Source: Chrysomallon squamiferum | Lineage: Eukaryota > Mollusca > Gastropoda > Neomphalida > Peltospiridae | Reading direction: 5' to 3' | DNA length: 30,000 bases | NCBI GenBank assembly: GCA_012295275.1 | Contig: CM022665.1 | Span: forward strand, 8,573,976-8,603,975 | In this document: in pieces, positions 9,249-20,014 of the stretch | Position numbering within the stretch: the first letter of the stretch is position 1 | Layout of the letters: every line of letters starts with the position of its first letter | Translations under genes and position numbers: made by a program | Notes under the pieces: generated by a model | The model's database searches: none | Told to the model about the DNA's origin: nothing | Seen by the model: the letters and a program-made list of their open reading frames with translations, nothing else

Positions 9249-9560
9249 ACCGTGCTTTCTGTCAACAAAACCAGTGCAGGTAATGTTTCCGGCGGTCATA
9301 CGACACCACGAAGGAGAGACTGTTTTGATACGGCCACTGGGTGATGCACGCGCTACATATGCGCGCAATCAGATTAGCACGTGTGTGACACGCGCCTGCG
9401 TACAGAGGTTTTTCCGCATTGAAACGGATTACCCCTGGTCTGTTTGCAAGAATACATATCCAATAACATTTCTTTAGGCAGTTTGATCTATTATCGCGAG
9501 CGATCCGACCCTAAATGGCAGCTGAAGGATCGTGTTACGTGATTGTTATTAAACAGAGGA
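9249..9560. other. CpG-rich unique island; possible promoter or regulatory element
   Basis: Unusually rich in CpG for this window (CGGCGG, CACGCGC, TGCGCGC, GACACGCGCC, ATCGCGAGCGAT). It holds an E-box CACGTG at 9379-9384 and TATCGCGAGC at 9492-9501, which resembles the TCTCGCGAGA promoter motif. Open frames on both strands (plus 9274-9477, minus 9168-9368) give unrecognised products. Retained CpGs suggest a less methylated, possibly regulatory, segment. Confidence 0.35.
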
Positions 9561-9654
9561 TAGCCTTCAGCTTACACGAAGCAAAATCTATAAATCAGTT
9601 TTACCTGGTTAAATGCATTTTGAAGAAATCTTTGTTAGGAGAATTTTATGTAAA

Positions 9655-9765
9655 AATAAATCAAATCAAATCAAATCAAATCAAATAAATAAATAAAAAT
9701 AATAATAAAAATAAATAAATAAGTACAGTACATAAATACATAAATAAATAAATAAATAAATAAAA
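9655..9765. repeat. (TCAAA)n-(TAAA)n compound repeat
   Basis: Five TCAAA steps lead into TAAA steps with small interruptions. Confidence 0.95.
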
Positions 9766-9915
9766 TTAATAATGATAAATACGATTAAATTAGCTTTATT
9801 TTTGCAGTGCTGGACAAACTAATGAATATTAACACCAGCTCAGTACAAATTAATACAGTATAATCATTAGGAAGCAAATGTGTGTCTGTGTGTGTCCTAT
9901 TTATTATTCATAATG

Positions 9916-9983
9916 AACACACACACACACACACGCACGCACGCACGCACGCTTACATACATACATACATATATACATACATA
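9916..9983. repeat. (CA)n-(CGCA)n-(TACA)n compound microsatellite
   Basis: Three adjoining dinucleotide and tetranucleotide phases: CA, then CGCA, then TACA/TATA. Confidence 0.97.
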
Positions 9984-10200
9984 TCAAGATTGTCTACAAA
10001 ATAAAATTAAAATTAAAATTAAAAGATTATTTATTTATCTATCTATCGATCTATACTAATTATGCTTGAGTTATAAAAATGTGAATGTAAATTTATTTTG
10101 AATTATCATATTATTAAAAATATTTTCGACTATATGATGCGTGAACAAATGTATTAGTCATTATAAAGTATGTCAGTTTTTTAATAAAAATAATCTCTAT

Positions 10201-10345
10201 AGGCACAAAAAAAAAAATAAAAATAAAAACATTAATTGGAACTAATAATAATAATTATTATTATGATAATGAAGATGACGATAATGATACTGATGACAAT
10301 AATAATAAATATATAATAAATATATAAATAAATAAATTTTAATAA
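10201..10345. repeat. A-rich, (AAT)n and (GATAAT)-like low complexity
   Basis: An A run, AAT steps and interrupted GATGA/ATAAT steps, ending in TAAA steps. Confidence 0.8.
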
Positions 10346-10384
10346 AAACAACAAAACAAGCAAACAAACATGAATAGCAAATTA

Positions 10385-10800
10385 ACTTATTACTAATAAG
10401 GTCCATACGCAGGTTGGGGGGAGGATTGCATACGCAACCCCTTTGTTTTCTGAGGTTTGTCCGTGAATGTTTAAAAAAAAAACCCAAAATAACCCATTAA
10501 AGTAGTTCCACGATGTGAACTGTGTGAAATTTGGCGGGTCTTTTGTAATGCGCAGTAGAAATGAGACGTAACCAGTGTCGCTAATTTTTAGCGCGGATCT
10601 GTCATGATAGACATTAACTTCATTACCTCCCCGTATAAAATGTATTATATTCCGAGGCAAAGAAACATTTCAAATATACTTCCCAGTAAGCAGGAAATTG
10701 CATTTCCTGCATTTTAGAGTTTTGAAAATTTCGGGGAAGAGCAGAGGACGGCGGGTCCCCATATTCCGCTAGCAACTTTCGCCAGTTTGGTCCGCCATAT
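10385..10800. other. GC-richer unique island with a perfect inverted repeat
   Basis: A stretch of more balanced composition between microsatellites. A minus-strand frame of 92 codons (10382-10660) is open but its product is unlike any family I know. Features include GCGCGGATCT, homeodomain-like TTAACTTCATTA, a CArG-like CCATATAAAT near 10795 and the inverted repeat at 10690-10710. A distal regulatory element for the SIX gene is possible but unproven. Confidence 0.3.
10690..10710. repeat. Perfect inverted repeat, 9 bp arms, 3 bp spacer
   Basis: GCAGGAAAT (10690-10698), TGC spacer, ATTTCCTGC (10702-10710). The arms are exact reverse complements. AGGAA/TTCCT in opposed orientation could be a paired ETS-like or similar dimeric protein site, or could simply fold as a hairpin. 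Confidence 0.85.
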
Positions 10801-10824
10801 AAATTTCCTTTTTAATTTAAGAAT

Positions 10825-10825
<1 letters not shown>

Positions 10826-10865
<40 letters not shown>

Positions 10866-10903
10866 CTATTTAATTTAAATTTATTATTATTATTATTATT
10901 ATT
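10826..10903. repeat. Forty-base poly-T followed by (ATT)n
   Basis: An uninterrupted T run of 40 bases (10826-10865), then AT-rich sequence and ATT steps. It could be the reverse-oriented tail of an old retroposon, but no body is recognisable on the adjacent side. Confidence 0.95.
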
Positions 10904-11424
10904 CGTTTTTACAAGGACAATAAAACTTCAATTTCAAAGTTACAATACTGACTAATTATTTGTTCACCGAAGTCGTCAATATAATAAAAGCCACATCAAA
11001 ATAGTGAAATGGGAAGAAAACGTAAAATATCACAATTCTTATTTCAATATAATATACACTGATTCAGACACCTTTAATTTTGTTCTTCTAATGTCTGTGT
11101 TTTACAAATATTCGGATATTAATGAAATAAAAAATTGACTAAAGTGATCATATTCGAATGGTAAGGTGACTACATCATTCATGTACTTTGTTTGGAATTG
11201 CAAATAATAAGTAAATTTTGTTAATTCGTAATCATTAATTTCAAATAATTACTACGATAATTTACCGTGTTCACTTCATTCAATGACTTCATATTTCTAA
11301 GCAGCATTCAAAACGTTGTTTAACAGTTTTATTGAAACTATATGAAGTTTATTTTAATAACGCTGTTAAATTGTATCACCAGTACAGATGATTAAAAAAA
11401 CAACAACAAATAAGAGCAAATTTT
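10904..11424. other. AT-rich spacer, nothing recognised
   Basis: Unique-looking AT-rich DNA with no open frame of note, no repeat array and no RNA signature. Confidence 0.5.
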
Positions 11425-11458
11425 ATTATATTTATTATTATTATTATTATTATATTTT
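11425..11458. repeat. (ATT)n microsatellite
   Basis: Interrupted ATT steps. Confidence 0.85.
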
Positions 11459-11560
11459 TTACATGACAATTCACTGTTTACAGCTATTTTTGATTTTCTT
11501 AAATTACATTCACATCTCTTTGTCGTCAAACCATTTGAAGAAATTAGGTTTTTGTTAATT

Positions 11561-11594
11561 TAAAAAAAAAAAAAAATTATTATTATTATTATTT
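11561..11594. repeat. Poly-A then (ATT)n
   Basis: About fourteen A bases followed directly by ATT steps. Confidence 0.9.
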
Positions 11595-11681
11595 TCATGT
11601 CAGTATAAACACTATTAGTCTGCAAGAGTTAAGTAAACATCTTCATATTTTATTAATTTATCTATTCATTTGTATATCATT

Positions 11682-11683
11682 TG

Positions 11684-11721
<38 letters not shown>

Positions 11722-11730
11722 TACACACGT
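11682..11730. repeat. (TA)n-(CA)n compound microsatellite
   Basis: About fourteen TA steps pass into ACAC/ATACAC steps. Confidence 0.95.
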
Positions 11731-11824
11731 ATTTATTTCAAAATTTACAAAAACAAATTTTTCAAAAGTATTTTAAGAAATTAACTCTATAAATAACGTT
11801 TTAATTTATATTTTTCATTATTGC

Positions 11825-11864
<40 letters not shown>

Positions 11865-11877
11865 CTTTTTTTTTTTT
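11825..11877. repeat. Poly-T tract
   Basis: T runs of up to about 30 bases broken by single C bases. Confidence 0.95.
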
Positions 11878-12099
11878 ACATCTTTTATTTATTTATTCAT
11901 TAAAATGTGGATGTAAGAACTGAAATCTATACTAGAAGGCAAAAGTTACTGTGATACAGAAAAGAACGATAACTGATGACAACTTTTTGCTGCCGTGTAT
12001 GAAACGTTATAATAAGGAAAGAATAATGTCCGAAAGTATATAACATGAGGTGATCCAGAGCGAAGTTCACACAGTCAGTAGTAAGTGCATACATCTTGA

Positions 12100-12300
12100 G
12101 CTTTGATTCACGACTGCCACCGTCGTCTCATTGAGACAAGTAAACACTGGAGAAAGTTTGTCTTCAGTCACGTGCTGTCCATCACAAGTATTGCTTGCAC
12201 CACTGGAGACGCCGACGTTGATGTTCTGGTATCAGGACTGGCTTGCTGCCTGGTCGTCTTCCGTGGATGCCGTAGATGTCGCATGAGGAGACTATATCAA
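12100..12300 (-). pseudogene. Decayed Tc1/mariner transposase fragment
   Basis: The reverse complement of about 12183-12280 reads DIYGIHGRRPGSKPVLIP followed by EHQRRRLQWCKQYL. This matches the part of Tc1-like transposases between the N-terminal DNA-binding region and the first catalytic Asp, where family members have ...RRP..KP.L....R..RLQW...H. Beyond it (12182-12101) a weak resemblance to the W...VLFSDESRF.LNE region persists across stop codons and frame changes (FTCLNE, then DDGGSRES in another frame). The first catalytic Asp motif is garbled, and the second and third DDE/DDD positions were not found. No terminal inverted repeats or TA duplication were seen. A plus-strand frame over the same interval (12103-12312) is a shadow. 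This is a non-functional fossil, more GC-rich than its surroundings, lying just left of the satellite. Confidence 0.72.
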
Positions 12301-12640
12301 ACAGTTCACTAATCGATCAAACAGTTTTTATCATTTCTTGACTTCTGAAGGCTGCACAGAATGGCAGTGATTTGCGACTGAGTGACTGGCGTTTTATGGT
12401 GAACACTGAAAAGGAGTTCTCCGAATTTTACATATTTTTTGCACATTTCAGTCCCTTTAACAACTGTTTGGTTGCATTTGCTCGAGATATTTCATACACA
12501 TTTATTTTATCAATAAATCCATTCACAAGTGTATTACGCCCGCCAAAGAATCCATGTCACAGTAACTTTTCCTTTTTTGAATTCATATGCACGTAACATA
12601 ATTGTCTGCATGTAGCTATCAAATATATGCAGATTTAAAA
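12301..12640. other. Spacer between transposon fossil and satellite
   Basis: Unique-looking sequence of moderate AT content with no recognisable gene. An 11 bp direct repeat ATCAAACAGTT occurs at 12297-12307 and 12317-12327. A 74-codon plus-strand frame (12372-12596) is not recognisable. Confidence 0.4.
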
Positions 12641-15126
12641 TGTTATAACAGAAATCGATAATATAGCTTCAAACATAAACTGTTAGGTATAATATTTATT
12701 TTCAAATTCTTAATTCAGTCTCAATATTGACGAAATGCTAGTTTCTTTACAAAATTTGACCATCGATATTATAAAAAATCGATAAATTAGTATAGCAACT
12801 TGAAAACAAATGACGATACAAATGGTTGAATTATGCAGAAAACAATTATGATATAGGAATATATAAAATAACTAAATTTATACTCATATCACTGAAATAA
12901 AATATTAGAGGAAATTACAAAATAAATATAATATTAATATATTAAAATACCTTATTTATTATATAAAATGACGTACAAATCTTTTGAAAGTTCAAAAAGA
13001 TCATTTTCATATACTGAAAAATCATTAAACTTAGTTTTATATTACTTTTAAACAGCATTTAAAGAATACACGAAGCATAGATTATTTGAAACATTTTCCC
13101 TGGAACACATATTTACTTATTAAAAGAAAACAGTATTAACAGAAATGAAGTATAAAATCTGAAATTATATCTTTCATTTTCACATAATTATAACGTATAG
13201 ATTATACTTTACGGGAAACACAGAAAAGGCCATCTTGAAAGATTATGACATGTACAAATGAAAGAATTTTATTTATACTCAGAGCATTCAAGGAAAATTA
13301 GAGGAAACAATAAAATAAACTGAATAATATTAATATCTCAAGGTATACATTTTTAAATTAGAATTTTCATACTGACATTACAAATTCTATTTTGCTGCCA
13401 GAGATACGTGAAAGATTATGGAGATAGAAACCAGACTTTACAGAGAGTAACCTGAAAGATTATGCATTTTATTAGGCCATTCAATTACAATTAGAGGAAA
13501 CTACAAAATAAATTGAATAATATTAATATCTCAAGGTATAAATTTTTATATTAGAACTTTCATACTGACATTACAAATTCTATTTTGCTGCCAGAGATAC
13601 ACGAACGATAATGGAGATAGAAATCATACTTTACAGAGATTATCCTGAAAGATTATGCATTTTATTAGGCCATTCAATTACAGTTAGAGGAAACTACAAA
13701 TTAATTGAATAATATTAATATCTTAAGGTATATATTTTCAAATTAGAACTTTCATACTGCCATTATGATACCTTACAAATTATACTTTACTGCCAGGGAG
13801 AATATATACATGAAAGATTATGGAGATAGAAGCCAAAGTTTACAGAGAAAATCGTGGGAGATTATGCATTTTATTAGGCCATTCAATGAAACTTAGAGGA
13901 AACTACAAAATAAACTGAATAATATTAATATGTCAAGGTAGTCCGTATAATGATATTATATAAAATCTGTTCTACATTTACAGGTCTTTTGCCAGTTCAA
14001 TAACATCAAATTTCATTATGTTCTGAAACTATTAAATTTACTTATTTCTTACAACCTACAGAAATACTAAATAAACAAACATGTCAACATTCCTGTTATA
14101 CCGATGCTAAACAGCTTACGAAGAATGTACGATATGTTGTTCATTTTAACAATATTACCAGGAAGAGATTTTTGTTTATTAAAAGAAAATAATATTAACG
14201 GAAATGTAGTATATATTTTCAAATTAAAAATTTTATACTGACATTATGATACCGTACAAATTATACTTGACGGTCAGAGAGAAAAAATGTACATAAAACA
14301 CTATAAAGACAGAACTCATACTTTACAGAAACTATCAAGAACGATAATGAATTTTATTTATTTTAAGGCCATTCAAGTAAAATTAGAGAAAACTACAAAA
14401 TAAATTGAATAATATTAATATGTCAAGGTATTCATTCCAATAAAATTTGAGAAAAATACAAAATAAATATAATAATATTAATATATATAGATCACATATA
14501 CATTATAAGTGACATCAGATAAAATCTGCTCTACGTATACAAGAAGAATATTAACTGAAATAAAGTATATAATTTTAAACTAGGACTTTCATACTAACAT
14601 TATGATACCTTACAAATTATATTTTGCTCCCAGATTTACGTGAAACATTATGCAGACAGAAGTCATACTTTACAGAGAATATCCTGAAAGATTACGCATT
14701 TCTTTAGGCCAATTAATTAAAATTAGAGGAAGCTACAAAATAAATTGAATAATATTAATATGTCAAGGTAGTCGGTATAATGAACCATGATATTAAATAA
14801 AAACTACTCCTAGTTTACAACTGACTTCCACGGCAGAAAACATTCAATTTCATAATGTTCGTAAACTTTATAAAATTTACTAATTTTTTTAAAACCTCCA
14901 GAAACAGTAAATAAAGATATATGTCAGTATTCCTTTTATACTGAATCTAAACAGCTTTTAAAGAATATACGAATTATTTTTTCAAACCTACTGTTTATAC
15001 ACATATATGTGAATATCACTTTTATATTGAATCTGAAGAGGTTTTAAAGAATATACGAATTATTTTTTATATTAACGGTCTTTCCTCGACATCTTTACTT
15101 AATGAAAGAAAATAATATTAATTGAA
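12640..15126. repeat. Divergent monomeric satellite zone (left edge)
   Basis: Family landmarks appear in diverged form from about 12,640-12,870, where TTAGAGGAAATTACAAAATA and AATATAATATTAATAT occur, and become clearer rightward. The spacing between AATATTAATATGTCAAGGTA landmarks at 13921 and 14411 is 490 bp, taken as the ancestral monomer length. The next landmark, at 14751, comes after 340 bp, showing deletion. The outer boundary is gradual, so the start coordinate is approximate. Confidence 0.8.
13325..13930. repeat. Short-period subarray, unit 192-210 bp, three units
   Basis: AATATTAATAT landmarks fall at 13325, 13519, 13711 and 13921 (spacings 194, 192 and 210). Each unit holds GAAAGATTATG/GAACGATAATG, TTTTGCTGCCAGAGATAC-like and TTAGAGGAAACTACAAA segments. 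The units are a sub-portion of the 490 bp monomer that was amplified on its own; the third is longer because of an insertion around 13762-13800. Confidence 0.8.
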
Positions 15127-16188
15127 ATGAAGTATAGATTTTCAAACTATGCCTCTCATGTTAAGATAATTATTGCTTCAAAATTGTACTTTACAGACTT
15201 AGATACGGACTGTCAGCATATTCTCCACGGTCAGATTTTTTTATGAATTAAGTAATAAAGAAGACAACTTTATTTATACACTGGCCATTCAAATAAAATT
15301 AGAGAAAAATCACTAAATAAATATAATATTATTAATAAAAGTGGCTTGTAGAATAAAAATGACACCAAATAAAATCTACTGTACGTTTAAAAATCTTTTA
15401 TAAGTTCAACAAGATCCTCTCTGAAATTCTGATAGATACTTCGTTAAAAATCATTTACGTCTTAAAAAAGTAAATAAATACTCAATAAAAATAAGTATAC
15501 ATCATGTATTAGTTTTTTTGCTGATGCTGAATGGCATAGAAGGAATACAGGAATTATTTTCTATTTAACCATTTTTCCTAGGAGAATTCTTTATTTATTA
15601 AAATGAAAAAAAGATTATTATCTGAAATGAAGTGATTAATTTAAAACACTTTCCTGCAATGCATCTTTACTTATTAAAAAAATAAAATAATATTAACTGA
15701 AATCCAGCATATATTTCTAAATTAGGATTTCTATACTGAAATTATGATACTTTACAGATTATATTTTGCTGCCAGACATACGTGAAATATTATGGAGGTA
15801 GAAATCATACTTTCTATATAGAGAGTATCCTGAAAGATTATGCATTTTATTAGGCCATTCAATTACAATTAGAGGAAACTACAAATTAATTGAATAATAT
15901 TAATATGTCAAGGTAGTCGGTATAATGAAACATGATATTAAATAAAAACTACTCTTAGTTTACAACTGACTTCCACGGCAGAAAACATTCAATTTCATAA
16001 TGTTCGTAAACTTTATAAAATTTACTAATTTTTTTAAAACCTCCAGAAACAATAAATAAACATATATGTCAGTATTCCTTTTATACTCGATCTAAACAGG
16101 TGTTAAAGAATATACGAATTATTTTTTATATTAACGGTCTTTCCTGGAATACATCTTTACTTACTGAAACAAAATAATATTAATTGAA
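15127..16188. repeat. First B half-unit, with hybrid A leader
   Basis: Its body matches half B of the core (GACTTAGATACGGACTGTCA, TCCACGGTCAG, then the GTGGCTTGTAGAATAAAAAT segment and the 204 bp block kept only in B halves). The leader, however, is of the kind that precedes A halves (CCTCGACATC, CTTAATGAAAG, GAAGTATAGA). The switch lies between about 15134 and 15152. This looks like an unequal exchange point between A and B half-units. Confidence 0.85.
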
Positions 16189-18099
16189 ATGAAGTATAGA
16201 TTTTCAAACTATGCCTTTCATGTTAAGATAATGATTGCTTCAAAATTGTACTTTACAGACAAAGATACAGAGAGTCTAAATATTTCCCCGATGGTCAGTA
16301 TATTTTATGGAGTAAGTAATAAAGAACACACTCTTTTTCATAAGTGGGCCATTGAAATAAAATTAGAGAAAATCACTAAATAAAAATAATATTAACAGAG
16401 ATGGCTCATACAATAAAAATATCATGTCATAAAATCTACTGTACTTTTAGAAATCTTTTATAAGTTCAACAAGATTTGCTTTGATCGTGTGATCAATACT
16501 TCGTTAAAAATCATTTACGTCTTAAAAAAAAAAAAAAAAAAAAATACTAAAAAATAAGTATAGATCATGTATTCCTTTTGATATTGACGCTGAATGGCAT
16601 TTAAGGAATACAGGAATTGTTTTCTCTTTAACCATTTTTCCTAGGAGAATTCTTTAATTATTAAAAAAAAGTTTATTATCTGAAATGAAGTGTTTATTTT
16701 AACACTCTTTCCTGCAAGACATCTTTACTGATTAAAAACAAAAATAATACAAACTGAAATCAAGTATATATTCTTAAATTAAGACTTTCATAATGAGATT
16801 ATGATACCTTACAAATTATATTTTGCTGCCAGAGATACGTGAAATATTATGGAGATAGAAACCAGACTTTACACAGAGTATCCTGAAAGATTATGCATTT
16901 TATTATAAAGATATATGTCAGTATTCCTTTTATACTCAATCTAAACAGCTTATAAAGAATATACGAATTATTGTTTATGTTAACGGTCTTTCCTGGAAGA
17001 CATCTTTACTTACTGAAAGAAAATAATATTAATTGAAATGAAGTATATATTTTCAAACTATGCCTCTCATGTTAAGATAATTATTGCTTCAAAATTGTAC
17101 TTTACAGACTTAGATACGGACTGTCAGCATATTCTCCACGGTCAGATTTTTTATGAAGTAAGTAATAAAGAAGACAACTTTATTTATACACTGACCATTC
17201 AAATAAAATTAGAGAAAAATCACTAAATAAATATAATATTATTAATAAAAGTGGCTTGTAGAATAAAAATGACACCAAATAAAATCTACTGTACGTTTAA
17301 AAATCTTTTATAAAATCAACAAGATCCTCTCTGAAATTCTGATAGATACTTCGTTAAAAATCATATACGTCTTAAAAAAATAAATAAATATTAAATAAAA
17401 ATAAGTATACATCATGTATTCCTTTTTTTGTTGATGCTGAATGACATTCAAGGAATACAGGAATTATTTTCTATTTAACCATTTTTCCTAGGAGAATTCT
17501 TTATTTATTAAAATGAAAAAAAGATTATTATCTGAAATGAAGTGATTAATTTAACACACTTTCCTGCAATACATCTTTACTTATTAAAAAAAAAAATATA
17601 TATATATTAACTGAAATCCTGCATATATTTCTAAATTAGGATTTCTATACTGAAATTATGATACTTTACAGATTATATTTTGCTGCCAGACACACGTGAA
17701 ATATTATGGAGGTAGAAATCATACTTTCTATATAGAGAGTATCCTGAAAGATTATGCATTTTATTAGGCCATTCAATTACAATTAGAGGAAACTACAAAT
17801 TAATTGAATAATATTAATATGTCAAGGTAGTCGGTATAATGAAACATGATATTAAATAAAAACTACTCTTAGTTTACAACTGACTTCCACGGCAGAAAAC
17901 ATTCAATTTCATAATGTTCGTAAACTTTATAAAATTTACTAATTTTTTTAAAACCTCCAGAAACAGTAAATAAAGATATATGTCAGTATTCCTTTTATAC
18001 TGAATCTAAACAGCTTTTGAAGAATATACGAATTATTTTTTATATTAACGGTCTTTCCTCGACATCTTTACTTAATGAAAGAAAATAATATTAATTGAA
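16189..18099. repeat. Higher-order unit 1 (A+B), 1,911 bp
   Basis: Half A is 16189-17037 (849 bp) and half B is 17038-18099 (1,062 bp). The start of half A is an edge variant (GGTCAGTATATTTTATGGAG, with an extra AGTA step and GAACACACTC) that differs from units 2-7. The internal A run is 21 bases long (16524-16544). Half A has lost the 204 bp block found at 17767-17970 in half B. Confidence 0.95.
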
Positions 18100-20014
18100 A
18101 TGAAGTATAGATTTTCAAACTATGCCTTTCATGTTAAGATAATGATTGCTTCAAAATTGTACTTTACAGACAAAGATACAGAGAGTCTAAATATTTCCCC
18201 GATGGTCATAATATTTTATGAAGTAATAAAGAACACAATCTTTTTCATAAGTGGGCCATTCAAATAAAATTAGAGAAAATCACTAAATAAAAATAATATT
18301 AACAGAGATGGCTCATACAATAAAAATATCATGTCATAAAATCTACTGTACTTTTAGAAATCTTTTATAAGTTCAACAAGATTTGCTTTGATCGTGTGAT
18401 CAATACTTCGTTAAAAATCATTTACGTCTTAAAAAAAAAAAAAAAAAAAAAAAATACTAAAAAATAAGTATAGATCATGTATTCCTTTTGATATTGACGC
18501 TGAATGGCATTTAAGGAATACAGGAATTGTTTTCTCTTTAACCATTTTTCCTAGGAGAATTCTTTAATTATTAAAAAAAAGTTTATTATCTGAAATGAAG
18601 TGTTTATTTTAACACTCTTTCCTGCAAGACATCTTTACTGATTAAAAACAAAAATAATACAAACTGAAATCAAGTATATATTCTTAAATTAAGACTTTCA
18701 TAATGAGATTATGATACCTTACAAATTATATTTTGCTGCCAGAGATACGTGAAATATTATGGAGATAGAAACCAGACTTTACACAGAGTATCCTGAAAGA
18801 TTATGCATTTTATTATAAAGATATATGTCAGTATTCCTTTTATACTCAATCTAAACAGCTTTTAAAGAATATACGAATTATTGTTTATGTTAACGGTCTT
18901 TCCTGGAAGACATCTTTACTTACTGAAAGAAAATAATATTAATTGAAATGAAGTATATATTTTCAAACTATGCCTCTCATGTTAAGATAATTATTGCTTC
19001 AAAATTGTACTTTACAGACTTAGATACGGACTGTCAGCATATTCTCCACGGTCAGATTTTTTTATGAATTAAGTAATAAAGAAGACAACTTTATTTATAC
19101 ACTGGCCATTCAAATAAAATTAGAGAAAAATCACTAAATAAATATAATATTATTAATAAAAGTGGCTTGTAGAATAAAAATGACACCAAATAAAATCTAC
19201 TGTACGTTTAAAAATCTTTTATAAGTTCAACAAGATCCTCTCTGAAATTCTGATAGATACTTCGTTAAAAATCATTTACGTCTTAAAAAAGTAAATAAAT
19301 ATTAAATAAAAATAAGTATACATCATGTATTCCTTTTTTTGTTGATGCTGAATGACATTCAAGAAATACAGGAATTATTTTCTATTTAACCATTTTTCCT
19401 AGGAGAATTCTTTATTTATTAAAATGAAAAAAAGATTATTATCTGAAATGAAGTGATTAATTTAACACACTTTCCTGCAATACATCTTTACTTATTAAAA
19501 AAAATATATATATATATATTAACTGAAATCCTGCATATATTTCTAAATTAGGATTTCTATACTGAAATTATGATACTTTACAGATTATATTTTGCTGCCA
19601 GACACACGTGAAATATTATGGAGGTAGAAATCATACTTTCTATATAGAGAGTATCCTGAAAGATTATGCATTTTATTAGGCCATTCAATTACAATTAGAG
19701 GAAACTACAAATTAATTGAATAATATTAATATGTCAAGGTAGTCGGTATAATGAAACATGATATTAAATAAAAACTACTCTTAGTTTACAACTGACTTCC
19801 ACGGCAGAAAACATTCAATTTCATAATGTTCGTAAACTTTATAAAATTTACTAATTTTTTTAAAACCTCCAGAAACAGTAAATAAAGATATATGTCAGTA
19901 TTCCTTTTATACTGAATCTAAACAGCTTTTGAAGAATATACGAATTATTTTTTTTTATATTAACGGTCTTTCCTCGACATCTTTACTTAATGAAAGAAAA
20001 TAATATTAATTGAA
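18100..20014. repeat. Higher-order unit 2 (A+B), 1,915 bp
   Basis: Half A is 18100-18947 and half B is 18948-20014. Interior-type A start (GGTCATAATATTTTATGAAG). The A-run is 24 bases. Half B carries a GAATTAAG variant near 19067 shared with the first B half at about 15244. A single missing T after 18240 breaks the open frame that unit 3 keeps. Confidence 0.95.

Noticed and set aside
10382-10660. 92-codon minus-strand frame
   Set aside because: No recognisable domain and no codon bias visible by eye; another unrelated frame overlaps it. Left as part of an unclassified island.
11960-12015. CTGATGA...GAAAC...GTTAT resembling a hammerhead ribozyme or C/D snoRNA
   Set aside because: ATAAC and GTTAT pair across the whole segment, which does not give the three-helix hammerhead layout. 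There is no cleavage-site strand, and a C/D RNA would need a CUGA box and more length.
16500-16520. CENP-B-box-like TTCG....A in the satellite (CTTCGTTAAAAATC)
   Set aside because: The CGGG half of the motif is absent, so it does not meet the CENP-B box pattern.
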